NCBI GenBank assembly: GCA_004570955.1
Contig: SPPL01000002.1
Span: 372,001-436,000 of the forward strand
DNA: 64,000 bases
DNA from: Jeotgalicoccus nanhaiensis
Lineage (GTDB): Bacteria; Bacillota; Bacilli; Staphylococcales; Salinicoccaceae
Direction: 5' to 3'
Shown: positions 24,175 through 33,344 of the stretch, piece after piece
How the letters are laid out: each line of letters begins with the position of its first letter
Position numbering within the stretch: position 1 is the stretch's first letter
The notes under the pieces: model-generated
What the model saw: the letters and a program-made list of their open reading frames with translations, nothing else
Told to the model about the DNA's origin: nothing
The model's database searches: none
Made by a program: the position numbers and the translations under genes

Positions 24175-24723
24175 TTAGGCCCTTAATTTTTCTAACTGCA
24201 CATTTGCAAATGATTTCGTAATATTAAAAGACTCTGCAATTCTCGAACTTAAAAAGTCGAGTTGATCTTCTTCAAATGAACTTACAGGTTCAACAATGAC
24301 TCTTTCAATAACGTCTATCGGTGCTAATAATTGAGCAGCAAATTCATTCGCTTCTTTCTCATACTCATACAAATCGTGATTATAATATGAGTCCTGTCTA
24401 TATAAAATAGTCATTTGATCTTTTGATATCTTACTTTCAGGATATCCCCAATGCATAATAATATGCCCGAGTTCGTGAGCCATTGTAAATCTTCTTCTGC
24501 CTTCTGACTCCTTAGCATTTACAACGATTTCAGGCTGACCATTTTTGGCCATTCGGGTATATCCGCTTACTTTTCGTGGATTAGGAAAACCGGACATATC
24601 ACTATAGAAAACCTTCACTCCAAATTTTTCAATAACGTCTTCCAGATTATTAAGAACATGTTCGAATGCAAAATTTTCATCATTTACTCTGAGTTCATTT
24701 ACAAGTGTTCTAATTCTCTCCAT
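24175..24723 (-). CDS. Second ImmA/IrrE family metallopeptidase
   Basis: 182 residues from ATG 24723, with GGAGG seven bases upstream; the in-frame ATG at 24768 is unsupported. Zinc motif HELGH (83-87), followed by the third-ligand region YEKEANEFAAQLLAP around 130. This is the short, canonical ImmA form. No XRE gene adjoins it; instead a small membrane protein gene follows within 4 bases, so a membrane-linked sensing pair is possible. The upstream side is a TetR-family gene fragment. Confidence 0.8.
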   Translation of the reverse strand: MERIRTLVNELRVNDENFAFEHVLNNLEDVIEKFGVKVFYSDMSGFPNPRKVSGYTRMAKNGQPEIVVNAKESEGRRRFTMAHELGHIIMHWGYPESKISKDQMTILYRQDSYYNHDLYEYEKEANEFAAQLLAPIDVIERVIVEPVSSFEEDQLDFLSSRIAESFNITKSFANVQLEKLRA

Positions 24724-24792
24724 GATAGTCCTCCTTATATAATCCTTTATTCTTATACTAAACGACAAAATAATTATTAGCCATCTATCTGA

Positions 24793-25026
24793 TATATACT
24801 GGAAGAGTATATAAAAAGAAGAATTGATTATGCAGCATCAAAAGACGAGGTATTGGTGCTGGAAAACCTATTGATCAGCTATTCAACGGGCGCATACTTC
24901 AACAGTATCGTCTGGTGGATAAAAAACGACTATCCGTATACACCGAAAGAAATGACGACGATATTATTAAGATGGTCAGTTAAAGGTCATTATAGAGAAG
25001 GCATAACAAGTTTTATAAAAGATTAA
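24793..25026 (+). pseudogene. C-terminal fragment of a TetR-family regulator
   Basis: The plus-strand frame between a TGA at 24790 and the TAA at 25024-25026 reads KRRIDYAASKDEVLVLENLL, then YSTGAYFNSIVWWIKNDYPY and TPKEMTTILLRWSVKG. This is the ligand-domain end seen in TetR/AcrR proteins (WWL-x3-P-x-SPEEM-like). No start codon, ribosome site or DNA-binding domain remains. Base composition is less AT-rich than the neighbours. Remnant only. Confidence 0.65.
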
Positions 25027-25037
25027 TCAAGAAGATA

Positions 25038-25070
25038 AAAACCTCAGACATATATAATATTTGAGGTTTT
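25038..25070. terminator. Bidirectional terminator between the TetR fragment and the SEFIR gene
   Basis: AAAACCTCA (25038-25046) / TGAGGTTTT (25062-25070); the plus tail is ATTTACATT, and the minus strand reads TTTTATCTTC after the hairpin. Confidence 0.7.
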
Positions 25071-25098
25071 ATTTACATTAAATATTAAAATTTCAATC

Positions 25099-26082
25099 CT
25101 ATTGTTTCAATACGGGCTCTATTCTGGTATTCCATAATTCTTTGACTACTGCAGCTATCTCTTTATACTCAGAATTCCCCGGTATATTCATCATTAATTT
25201 CATAGTGAATTCACCATTTTGGTTATAATTAAATACGAGACTTTCATTCAGAGTATTATCGGAATTAATATCAAGCATATGTCCGAATTGAAAATTGATT
25301 CCTTGAAAGAGATGATTTCCTCTCCATATTTTCACTCCTGTCTTTAAGTTCCCATCAAGATATAACTTAAAGACATGCTTCTGCTGATTTATTTCTTCTT
25401 TAGTATACTGGAAATTAGAATTTTTATTTTCCAGTTCTATAAACAGCTGGTTGAATAAATCAACCAGTTCGCTATAAACACTGCCTTCCAGCTTATCTTT
25501 TTCTAAATCATTCAACTCTTTTAGCTTTGGTAAATCAATATCATCAAATACTTGATTATTAGATGTAAGGTTCTCTATATTAGAATATCCCGGCTTTAAT
25601 TCCTTCTTCTTACCAAGCGGAGGTAGTTCATAATACGGCACCCCCTCTATTCTGTATAACAGTTGCTCATACTTTCTTTTGTATTCACTATTGCTTGAAA
25701 AGTCTATAAAATGAAAGCCTCGAAGATGAGATGGAACCGCATCCTTGAAGTCTCCATCATGACGCAGTATAAAAATATACTTATCAGAGTTACTAAGTAA
25801 ATCTGGTAAACTCTGAAGAGTTTCAAAACCAACTCCGCCTTGCATACTATCTGCTTTCTGAGCGTATTCCTTAGTGAGTACCATAATTACATGATCACTT
25901 TCATTCATCCTCTCAACCATCATTCTTTCTAATTGCACTGTATTTGTTTGAGTGATTAATTTATCAATCATGGCATCTACTCCATCACTGCGTAAATCCT
26001 TCACTAAATCAAATACCCACTGTTCATGTTCAAGTGTTCCCCAATCATAGCTGACAAATACTTTTTTATGATCTTCAGACAT
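25099..26082 (-). CDS. SEFIR-domain protein, candidate NAD+-targeting defence effector
   Basis: 327 residues. The N-terminal SEFIR (TIR-like) domain covers about 6-150: KKVFVSYDWGTLEHEQWVFD with the conserved YDW, then DLRSDGVDAMIDK, then a later LRHDGDF strand and the HFIDFSS end. The C-terminal region (about 190-327) is unassigned and probably senses or oligomerises. Bacterial SEFIR proteins are known single-gene abortive-infection systems that deplete NAD+. Here a two-helix membrane protein gene precedes it by 60 bases on the same strand, so this may be a two-component variant. Confidence 0.75.
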   Translation of the reverse strand: MSEDHKKVFVSYDWGTLEHEQWVFDLVKDLRSDGVDAMIDKLITQTNTVQLERMMVERMNESDHVIMVLTKEYAQKADSMQGGVGFETLQSLPDLLSNSDKYIFILRHDGDFKDAVPSHLRGFHFIDFSSNSEYKRKYEQLLYRIEGVPYYELPPLGKKKELKPGYSNIENLTSNNQVFDDIDLPKLKELNDLEKDKLEGSVYSELVDLFNQLFIELENKNSNFQYTKEEINQQKHVFKLYLDGNLKTGVKIWRGNHLFQGINFQFGHMLDINSDNTLNESLVFNYNQNGEFTMKLMMNIPGNSEYKEIAAVVKELWNTRIEPVLKQ

Positions 26083-26142
26083 ACTGTCACCCCGTGTCTT
26101 TATTTTTAATACTGTTACAAAAATATCTTCATCAATAAATAT

Positions 26143-26868
26143 TTAGTTGTTTTGCATATTATCGGGTGGATGATTAAATACTGAGTAAAAATAGAACTGA
26201 CTCACAGCTACAGATATAAGCTTCTTATAGTTCATTACATCTTTGTCTCTCAATAATTTTCCTGTGCCATTCTCATGTGAGTCAAAATAAGTCACTCCAG
26301 AATAGAAAGCAACTATTTCATCAAATAACTGCAGTTCCTCTTCAGTTCCATCATGTCTAATTCTATTTTTCATAGTATTTATATCTGTATAGGTTAAATT
26401 GTAGTGCAATTTAAGCACTTCTTCATATGCCATATATAACTTCTGTATAGTTGCAACTGAGCCTTCATTTTCTAAATAGTTATTTAACATATTTTGAGTA
26501 TATAATATTTGAATCTTTGTCATTCTAATAAGATCTTCATTAGGAATATTAAATCTGCCTCCACCACCAATTCTGGGAGCCTGCTTGATTTCAACATCCT
26601 TATAAAAATCCGCTTTATTCTCTAAACCTTCTTTTAAGTACTCTAAATCCAAATGGATACTAGTTTCTCCGTGTGTGATTTTGGATATTCTATTGATTAA
26701 ATCTTTCAATTCTTGTTTGAATATAAATATAATAATTAATATTAATAAAGGGAAATTAAAATTAACATACAGGAACTCGAAGGTATTAGATACAGGTTCT
26801 AAAGTTTCAAAAGAATTACCGAGTACAATAATTAAAATAAAAATTATTAATAGGAATAGATTTTTCAT
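26143..26868 (-). CDS. Membrane protein upstream of the SEFIR gene
   Basis: 241 residues. Two N-terminal transmembrane helices (about 3-20 and 36-52, NFPLLILIIIFIFKQ) are followed by a cytosolic region with helical and polar segments (IHLDLEYLKEGLENK, LIRMTKIQILYTQNMLNNYL). No family recognised. It precedes the SEFIR gene with a 60-base gap and no terminator in between, so co-transcription is likely. The ATG has an AGGAGG site. A membrane sensor or anchor for the effector is an inference from order only. Confidence 0.55.
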   Translation of the reverse strand: MKNLFLLIIFILIIVLGNSFETLEPVSNTFEFLYVNFNFPLLILIIIFIFKQELKDLINRISKITHGETSIHLDLEYLKEGLENKADFYKDVEIKQAPRIGGGGRFNIPNEDLIRMTKIQILYTQNMLNNYLENEGSVATIQKLYMAYEEVLKLHYNLTYTDINTMKNRIRHDGTEEELQLFDEIVAFYSGVTYFDSHENGTGKLLRDKDVMNYKKLISVAVSQFYFYSVFNHPPDNMQNN

Positions 26869-27042
26869 TAGAACCTCCTTTGAGTTAAAATTTATAATTA
26901 CCAGTTTATTTTATTTAACTCTATTGTAACCCACTTCAACAAGACTTATTACATTATAACTCTCAATCTATAAACCAATTTATGTTGTTTTTTGACTAAT
27001 AGAGTGCGATAATTAGAAACTAAAAGGAATGTGAGGTGCGTT

Positions 27043-28170
27043 ATGGCTATCCAAGGTATTCAAATGCTTCCACCGGAAGTTAAAATGGAAGATGCTTTAG
27101 TACTGTATAAAGAAATTGCAGAAATTAAAACTCTGATTGGGAAATTGAATTCTGAATTAAATCATTCAATCATTAATTCTCAGCTTATACAGATATTAAG
27201 TTTACAAGAATCTGTACAATCTACTCGTATCGAAGGTACACAGGTTACTTTTGCCGACATGATTGAAGATGCCACTAAGAAAAGAAAAAGTAGTGAAGTA
27301 GTTGAAGTTGATAATTATTTAGCTGCATTAAAAGAAGGAATTGAGTTGACTAATCAGGGCTATCCTATCTCAACTCGTTTAATTAAACAGCTCCACGAAA
27401 TACTTATGGGAGAAAATACTAGAGGCACTACAATATCGGCCGGTGAATTTAGAAAGATTCAGAACTTCATTGGTCCAACGGATCGAATTGAGGATGCTGT
27501 ATACATTCCGATACCTGCTAGTGATATTAGCGATTACATGAGTAATCTTGAAAATTATGTTAACGGTCAAGAACATTATACTTTCAATACAAGTAATCAA
27601 GAAAATCATATCTTGCTTGATATAGACTCTGATCCTTTAATTAAAACTGCAATCATGCATGCCCAATTCGAATCTATCCACCCTTTTCTCGACGGTAATG
27701 GAAGAATGGGGAGAATATTAATTGTGCTCAATACTATGAGTGACAATTTAATTGAATATCCTGTTTTCTTCGTAAGTGAAGAATTAGAAAAGGAACGACT
27801 TAGATACTATAATCTTTTAAATGGTGTACGCGGCAATAACCCAGATTGGTATGCCTGGATAAAATTTTTCCTTGATGCTTGTAAAAGAATGGCAACAAGC
27901 ATACTTAACAAACTTGAATCTATAGAACAGCTGGCTAGAAAAGGGTTAAGGCTAATCAATTCTACCGGCAGTATCAATAAAATTTGGTTTTACTCATTTA
28001 CGAAACCATCAGTCTCCACCCGGGAAGTTGCTGATTTTTTAAATATCAGCCCAACTACTGCCAGAAACGGATTAAATCATTTAGTTGATTTAAAACTATT
28101 AGATACTGACAAAGCTAAAACTAAAAATAAAGTCTATGTTAATTACGATTTATTAAGACTCCTCGGATAA
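27043..28170 (+). CDS. Fic-family AMPylator
   Basis: 375 residues from ATG 27043 (GAGGTG five bases upstream); a GTG 12 bases earlier is too close to its site. The catalytic motif HPFLDGNGRMGR (213-224) is complete, with the active His. The inhibitory helix motif S-x-x-x-E-G is seen in STRIEGT near residue 62, so this is a class II Fic protein with its own autoinhibition. The C-terminal winged-helix (SVSTREVADFLNISPTTARN) is the usual DNA-binding extension. It is a Fic/DOC-type enzyme that transfers AMP to protein hydroxyls; the target is unknown. Monocistronic, with a terminator. Confidence 0.85.
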   Translation: MAIQGIQMLPPEVKMEDALVLYKEIAEIKTLIGKLNSELNHSIINSQLIQILSLQESVQSTRIEGTQVTFADMIEDATKKRKSSEVVEVDNYLAALKEGIELTNQGYPISTRLIKQLHEILMGENTRGTTISAGEFRKIQNFIGPTDRIEDAVYIPIPASDISDYMSNLENYVNGQEHYTFNTSNQENHILLDIDSDPLIKTAIMHAQFESIHPFLDGNGRMGRILIVLNTMSDNLIEYPVFFVSEELEKERLRYYNLLNGVRGNNPDWYAWIKFFLDACKRMATSILNKLESIEQLARKGLRLINSTGSINKIWFYSFTKPSVSTREVADFLNISPTTARNGLNHLVDLKLLDTDKAKTKNKVYVNYDLLRLLG

Positions 28171-28212
28171 TTATTGTTAAGGTACTTTTATAAAATTAAA
28201 TGCAGGAATTAA

Positions 28213-28250
28213 AAAGAAGTCTATCGTTAGAAATAACATTAGACTTCTTT
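28213..28250 (+). terminator. Terminator of the Fic gene
   Basis: AAAGAAGTCTA (28213-28223) / TAGACTTCTTT (28240-28250); the tail CGCTTTCTGTTTCT is only partly T-rich. Confidence 0.65.
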
Positions 28251-28269
28251 CGCTTTCTGTTTCTGAATA

Positions 28270-28377
28270 TCATTGTATATACTTTTCTTTTTCACCTAAA
28301 TATCTTTTATGTTTAAGATATTTCCGCCCTTTAAGTTCTCTCTTTAAGTCCGACAAAAATTTTAATTCATTATCCAT
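28270..28377 (-). CDS. Possible 35-residue charged peptide
   Basis: Minus-strand frame MDNELKFLSDLKRELKGRKY followed by LKHKRYLGEKEKYIQ. It is highly charged and could be a small antitoxin-like remnant, but no ribosome site precedes it. Listed only because the 250-base gap between the Fic and M20 genes holds nothing else. Confidence 0.15.
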   Translation of the reverse strand: MDNELKFLSDLKRELKGRKYLKHKRYLGEKEKYIQ

Positions 28378-28418
28378 TTTAAACTAGCATTTATAGAATA
28401 TGAGACAGTTACATCAGT

Positions 28419-29774
28419 TTAAACATTCCTCTCCCCCAACTCCCTCACCAAATTACACGTACATTTAATCCCAGCAAAAAAGTTCTCTACTTTCAGGTTC
28501 TCATTGGGTGAATGATTATGCTGATCGAAGTTAGCGTACGGCATGATGATGGATGGTGTATTTAATATTTCCGTCCACACATAGTCCGGAAGGGAGCCCG
28601 GCATGCTCGGCTGGACTAAGGGTTCTTTTCCGTAGGCATGAGCAACCGCATCCGTCACAGCTTGAACAATCTCCAGTTCTGCCGGTGTTCTCGATGGGCG
28701 CATGGCGCCTTTATAGGTTACGGTCACACTTGGATCTACTTCCTTAACATGTTCCTCAATTTTCTTAAAAACATCTTCCGGGTCCTGGTCCGCCACCAGT
28801 CTGATATCCATATTGACCGTCGCCGTCGACGGAATAATTGTTTTCGCATTCTTACCCGTATAACCGCTTTCTATGCCTGCAATATTAAAGGTAGGTTCCA
28901 TGGTCAGCTTATGGTAATACGACGCCCCGTCCATATCCAAGTCCTCATAACCGATTTTCTCTGCGATATCCTGCTGGTCATAAGGCAGCCGCTTCAGGAG
29001 TTCCATTTCCTTGTCGCTCGGCTTTCGAATTTTATCGTAAAAACCGTCTACCAGCACATTCCCGTCATCATCCCGCATCGTGTTCAACAGCCGCATCAGT
29101 TTCCACGCAGGATTCGGCACGATATTGCCCGTATTGCCGGAATGGTTATCAAAATCCGCACCTTTCGCCGTCATTTCAAGAATCAACACCCCTCTGACAC
29201 CAAGCAGAATTAACGGATCGCCGCTGTTATGCGACGAACCATCCGACGTATAGACTAAATCCGCTTCAAGCAGTGCCTTGTGATTCTCCACAAATTCCGC
29301 CAGGTGCACACTGCCGAGTTCTTCCTCCCCTTCGAAGATAAACTTCACGTTAATGGGAAGCTCACCGTAGAGCGCTTGATAAGTCTTCAGTCCGAGCAGC
29401 TGAGCCATCAGCTGACCTTTATTATCACCGGCACCTCGTGCATATATTCTGCCGTCCCTAATCTCAGGTTCAAAAGGATTCGAATCCCACAGCTCAATCG
29501 GTTCTACAGCCTGGACGTCGTAGTGGCCGTAGATCAGCAAGGTGAAGCGGTTTTTATCGTTTAGAAGTTCGCCGTAGACAACGGGATTGCCGCCGGTTTC
29601 GATAAGCTGCGTATCAAGGCCGAGGGTTTCCATTTCACTCTTCAAAACATTGGCGCAATGTCGAATCTCATCCTCGTTGGTGCTGATGCTCTTAATTTTA
29701 AGCAGATTAAAAAGCTGATTCAGGTAGTCGTCACGGTGCTTTAGAATAAAATCATCCATCTTTTCAAGTGTCAT
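28419..29774 (-). CDS. M20-family dipeptidase
   Basis: 451 residues. Metal-binding motifs of the M20A family are all visible: IYGHYDVQ near residue 82, ARGAGDNKGQL near 111, the catalytic FEGEEELGS near 146, a TSDGSSHNSGDP ligand region near 176, and the C-terminal DQHNHSPNEN near 420. The central dimerisation domain spans about 210-320. Hydrolyses dipeptides or related amides in the cytosol; the substrate is not given by the sequence. The start has AAAGGGG upstream. Synteny partners unrelated. Confidence 0.85.
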   Translation of the reverse strand: MTLEKMDDFILKHRDDYLNQLFNLLKIKSISTNEDEIRHCANVLKSEMETLGLDTQLIETGGNPVVYGELLNDKNRFTLLIYGHYDVQAVEPIELWDSNPFEPEIRDGRIYARGAGDNKGQLMAQLLGLKTYQALYGELPINVKFIFEGEEELGSVHLAEFVENHKALLEADLVYTSDGSSHNSGDPLILLGVRGVLILEMTAKGADFDNHSGNTGNIVPNPAWKLMRLLNTMRDDDGNVLVDGFYDKIRKPSDKEMELLKRLPYDQQDIAEKIGYEDLDMDGASYYHKLTMEPTFNIAGIESGYTGKNAKTIIPSTATVNMDIRLVADQDPEDVFKKIEEHVKEVDPSVTVTYKGAMRPSRTPAELEIVQAVTDAVAHAYGKEPLVQPSMPGSLPDYVWTEILNTPSIIMPYANFDQHNHSPNENLKVENFFAGIKCTCNLVRELGERNV

Positions 29775-29863
29775 GTCAGTTCCCCTTTACGTTATAATAC
29801 TAATTGTCATAATATTACTATAATTTAAGCCTAATGACAGAAAAATATTTAAATATGAAAAAA

Positions 29864-29905
29864 TGCTCCTCTTAAAATGGATACTTAACCAGTTTAAGAG
29901 GAACA
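29864..29905 (-). terminator. Terminator after the HAD phosphatase gene
   Basis: TGCTCCTCTTAAA (29864-29876) pairs with the segment TTTAAGAGGAACA (29893-29905), one G-U/mismatch position; minus-strand tail TTTTTTCATA. Confidence 0.8.
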
Positions 29906-29943
29906 TATCTCTACACATGTTCTATTTAATTTCAAATATAAAA

Positions 29944-30666
29944 CTACCTGCCCCCGTAAAAATGCTGCCACGCTTCCAGTATACCTGCCGCATACGAAGA
30001 TGATGCACGATAGAGCAATTCATTTGCTTCTATATCAGCAAGTTCCGGACGGGCGTTTGCCACAATAACTGCGGGGTAGCCGGCCTCGAGCATAGCGAGG
30101 TCGTTGCCTGAATCGCCGGCGACAAGAATACCCGCTTCTTTTTCAACATAGTTTTCAATTAAAAATTTAAGCGCTTCGCCTTTACCGCCGCCTTCCGGCA
30201 GGATGTCCACATCTCTATTGGAGCTGAAGATAAAGGTGTGCGGAATCTCCTTCTGCAGAAGTGAAATTTTTAACGCTTCCGCGGATTCTGTACTGCTTGC
30301 GTAAAAGGACACTCGCCGCTGATGCGGTAAATTCTGAACCGTGAGGCCTGAAATACCTTCAGCAATTTTAAGAATATTATCCGGCTGCCAGTTCTCAGTC
30401 ATTTTTTCTGTCCACAGTTCATCTTCAAAAAGGCTTTCGCCGTGATAGATTACTGTCCCGACATCCGTAATCAGAATATCTGGCATCGGCAGTGAGGCTT
30501 CATTAATCAGGTCTATCACAGATGCCTGGTGACGCCCAGTAATATAAGCAAGCGCCACCGGTTCATCGAGCGTATCATAATAAGCTAACAGCTGCTTTAA
30601 ACCCGCGTCATCTCCGACAAAAGTGCCGTCAAGATCCGTCGCTAACAGATGGCGGATTTTCTCCAT
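29944..30666 (-). CDS. HAD-IIB phosphatase, sucrose-phosphate phosphatase type
   Basis: 240 residues. HAD motif I DLDGTFVGDD (11-20), motif II ITGRHQA (about 42-48), motif III with Lys in GGGKGEALKFL near 160, and motif IV GDSGNDLAMLEAG near 181, as in sucrose-6-phosphate and mannosyl/glucosyl-phosphoglycerate phosphatases. It overlaps the glycosyltransferase pseudogene upstream by 38 bases, so the two form a sugar-phosphate synthase/phosphatase pair. Such pairs make non-reducing glycosides that serve as compatible solutes in salt-tolerant cocci. GAGGTGATC precedes the ATG. Confidence 0.8.
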   Translation of the reverse strand: MEKIRHLLATDLDGTFVGDDAGLKQLLAYYDTLDEPVALAYITGRHQASVIDLINEASLPMPDILITDVGTVIYHGESLFEDELWTEKMTENWQPDNILKIAEGISGLTVQNLPHQRRVSFYASSTESAEALKISLLQKEIPHTFIFSSNRDVDILPEGGGKGEALKFLIENYVEKEAGILVAGDSGNDLAMLEAGYPAVIVANARPELADIEANELLYRASSSYAAGILEAWQHFYGGR

Positions 30667-31849
30667 CAGCGATCACCTCATACAGATTCTGAACAGTTCT
30701 TGCAATCAGCGGCCACGTAAACATCCGTGCTTCGCGTTTCATTGCTGCCCGGCCGAGTTTTTCAGTGAAGCGGCGTCCTTCTGCAAGTCTCGTCATCGCC
30801 TCAGAAAGAGCTTTCGGATTTTCAGGAGGGACGAGTAAACCTGTTTTTCCATCTTTCACGACATCCTGGAGTCCTCCGACTTCAGAAGCAATGACCGGTG
30901 TGCCGCAGCCTTGAGCTTCTGCAGCGACCATGCCGAATGATTCATAGTAAGACGGCACGATGACTGCGGTCGCTTTTGAGAACAAAACAGCGAGTTCTTT
31001 CTGTGCGGTCGGTCCGATAAATATCACGCTGTCCTCTATTCCTTCTACAGCTTCACACAGAACAGGAAGCACAGGATGTCCGGTATTTAGATTAATAGCG
31101 TGCTCATCACCGCCTGCAAGTATCAGTTCAGCCGACAAATCATGTTTTAAGAACTGACGAAAGGCTTTCAGCAGCGTAAACAGCCCTTTCGTTTCTGTAA
31201 AGCGGCCGGCATAGACAAATCGCGCGTCTACAGGCGGCTTTCGATACTTCACTTCTTCAAATGTTCTTGCCACCCCAATCGGAATGACAGCGACATTCGG
31301 CTTAGACCCTGCGAATTTTTTAATGATCTTTTTTTCGGTGGGCGTTGTCGCAATTACGGAATCTGCCTTTCGTAAAATCTTCCTTTCGGCATGAATCCGT
31401 TTTTTCTCCTTCACGCCCGTCGCTTAAGCTTTCGCAATACCGAGCGAGTGCGATGTATGCACGAGCGGAAGACCGTAGGCTACTTTTACACTCAGTCCAA
31501 GCAGTCCGGACATCCAGTAATGGCTGTGAATGATATCATAATCTTCTAAAGGCAGAAGTCCGTCCATTTCTTGATAAAAATCATCCAGCATATCTGCGAT
31601 TTCCGCCTTCGGCACAAAACCCTTTCTGCCGGCTGCAATACGAATGACCCGGCATGACTTGCCGAACGCTTCAATCTGCGGCGTTTTTTCATCACTCCAA
31701 TGCGTCACTACATCGATTACAAGGCCCATGTCCGCAAGATATGTTGCCAGCTGTTTGACGTAGTTGTTCTGACCGCCCGCCTGTTCTCCCCCGAGTTTCG
31801 CGAGCGGGTCCCCATGGTCTGAAATGAATAATATCTTTTTAACATTCAT
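30629..31849 (-). pseudogene. GT4 glycosyltransferase (sucrose-phosphate synthase-like) with in-frame stop
   Basis: Starts at ATG 31849 (GGGGGAAGG upstream): MNVKKILFISDHGDPLAKLG then GEQAGGQNNYVKQLATYLAD, the retaining GT4 N-terminal fold with the GGQNVYV-like loop of sucrose-phosphate synthases. The frame stops at TAA (31424-31426) after TSHSLGIAKA, yet the same frame continues at once as GVKEKKRIHAERKILRKADS and to the C-terminal domain (ARFVYAGRFTETKGL, PSYYESFGMVAAEAQG) to 30629. One nonsense codon therefore splits an otherwise intact ~407-residue enzyme. Loss would strand the downstream phosphatase. A base-call error at one position would restore it. Confidence 0.8.
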
Positions 31850-32007
31850 TTGACCTTCCCCCTTTTCAAACATGAACTGTATCATGTATATAAAAATATC
31901 TAATTCTTGTGTAACTATCTTAGTACCCCCGGGCACGTTGTTTAAACAAAGCTGACTAAATCAGCCCGCTACAGGGTAGAAACAGAGAAAGAAGGAGACC
32001 ATCATTT

Positions 32008-33183
32008 ATGAAACTTAAAAATTTTAACTGGTACCAATCCATATTAATTAAACTAAAAATTGCTGCGGCAAGGAGTCTGTCCCGCATACTGCCGAAAAAT
32101 AAGCAACCGCTTGTCCTGGTCGGCGGAAACCTGGGAGAAAAATATGAAGACAACGCCTCAGTCTTTCATACATACCTTGTAGAACACCGCCCGGACCTTA
32201 AGACTTACTGGATGTATGACAAAAAAACAAACTATGTCGAACAAGAGAATATCCCGGCTGCTGTGAAACTCGGCAGTTTTAAAAACTACCTGCTATTTTT
32301 TCAGTCGGACTACACCTTCCACGGGCATTCGATTATTTACGACCTGGCCCCGGATATCGAGCAATATATCCATCTGAATACCCATACGGTCATGACGCAT
32401 ATCAGCCACGGTATTGAAGGGTTTAAAAAGATTTTAATTCAGGAAGAAGATAAACCCCTCCTCCGCCGGACGAACTTCTTCAACTGTGCGTCTCGTTACG
32501 AACGGAGTATAAAATTAAAGGGCTGGAAATTTCCTGAGGAAAAGTTAATCACAACAGGCATGGCGCGCTTTGACCGCCTCGAAACTGACAGTCCAGCTAA
32601 AGAAGTGAAAAATATTCTTTTGATGATGACCTGGAGAGAATGGCTCTTAGATCTGACGGAAGAAGAATTTATATCAAGTGATTACTTCCGTGCGACGGCA
32701 GACCTCTTAAACGACCCTGAATTTAACCATCTGATAACATCTAAAGAACTGAATGTTAAAGTCATTCTGCATCCCTTTATGAAATCGTATGAAAAACACT
32801 TTGCTTCATTAAAAGACAGCGGCAGCCTTTCATTTGTGACTTTTGATGACGTGTCGATTAAGGATGAAGTGATTGAAGCGGATATGCTCTTAACGGATTA
32901 TACGAGTGTGTCCTGGGATTTTCTTTATCAGAATAAGCCGATTATATTTTATATGTTCGACCAGGAAGCGATGGAAACAGAACGCGGGACCTATCTGGAT
33001 CTGGATAAGGACTTATACGGGTATAAAGCAAAAAGCACAAAAGAAGTCTTCGACTTACTGGAGTATATTGTGACAAAGGCGCCGGCCAATCCCTTCTATG
33101 AAAAAGCAGGCGCTTACTTTGATTACTTTGACCAGGAAAACTGCCGCCGGCTGGCAGATAAGGTGCTCGGACCAAAAGTGTAA
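32008..33183 (+). CDS. CDP-glycerol glycerophosphotransferase (teichoic acid polymer synthesis type)
   Basis: 391 residues. Features of the Glyphos_transf family: LVLVGGNLGEKYEDNA early, the SDYTFHGHS segment near 105, SHGIEGFKK near 134, the MTWREWL block near 208, HPFMKSY near 253, and the hallmark LLTDYTSVSWDFLYQNKPIIF near 290-312. These enzymes polymerise or prime glycerol-phosphate chains of wall teichoic acids at the membrane face. The N-terminus lacks a glycosyltransferase domain, so this is the short TagB/TagF-like form. AAGGAGA precedes the ATG; single gene followed by two hairpins. Confidence 0.8.
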   Translation: MKLKNFNWYQSILIKLKIAAARSLSRILPKNKQPLVLVGGNLGEKYEDNASVFHTYLVEHRPDLKTYWMYDKKTNYVEQENIPAAVKLGSFKNYLLFFQSDYTFHGHSIIYDLAPDIEQYIHLNTHTVMTHISHGIEGFKKILIQEEDKPLLRRTNFFNCASRYERSIKLKGWKFPEEKLITTGMARFDRLETDSPAKEVKNILLMMTWREWLLDLTEEEFISSDYFRATADLLNDPEFNHLITSKELNVKVILHPFMKSYEKHFASLKDSGSLSFVTFDDVSIKDEVIEADMLLTDYTSVSWDFLYQNKPIIFYMFDQEAMETERGTYLDLDKDLYGYKAKSTKEVFDLLEYIVTKAPANPFYEKAGAYFDYFDQENCRRLADKVLGPKV

Positions 33184-33250
33184 GAAGTATGGAAGGATAC
33201 CGGCATTCGCACTATTTTCTGTCAATCAGTTTATATTTCAAAACCCATTT

Positions 33251-33272
33251 CAGTCTATAAAGACTGTTCTTT
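33251..33272 (+). terminator. First hairpin after the glycerophosphotransferase gene
   Basis: CAGTCT (33251-33256) / AGACTG (33261-33266) with an ATAA loop followed by TTCTTT. Confidence 0.5.
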
Positions 33273-33299
33273 AAGAGTACGGATATAAATACTAAATTT

Positions 33300-33344
33300 A
33301 AGAAACTGAGTCTAGCACAGTGCCGGACCCAGTTTCTTTTATTC
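33300..33344 (+). terminator. Second hairpin, terminator between convergent genes
   Basis: AAGAAACTG (33300-33308) / CAGTTTCTT (33330-33338) with inner GTC/GAC pairs, followed by TTATTCTT. It also lies just past the small frameshifted gene on the minus strand. Confidence 0.65.

Noticed and set aside
28638-29213. Long plus-strand frame opposite the M20 dipeptidase gene
   Set aside because: High His/Arg content typical of antisense frames of a GC-richer gene; all M20 motifs are on the minus strand.
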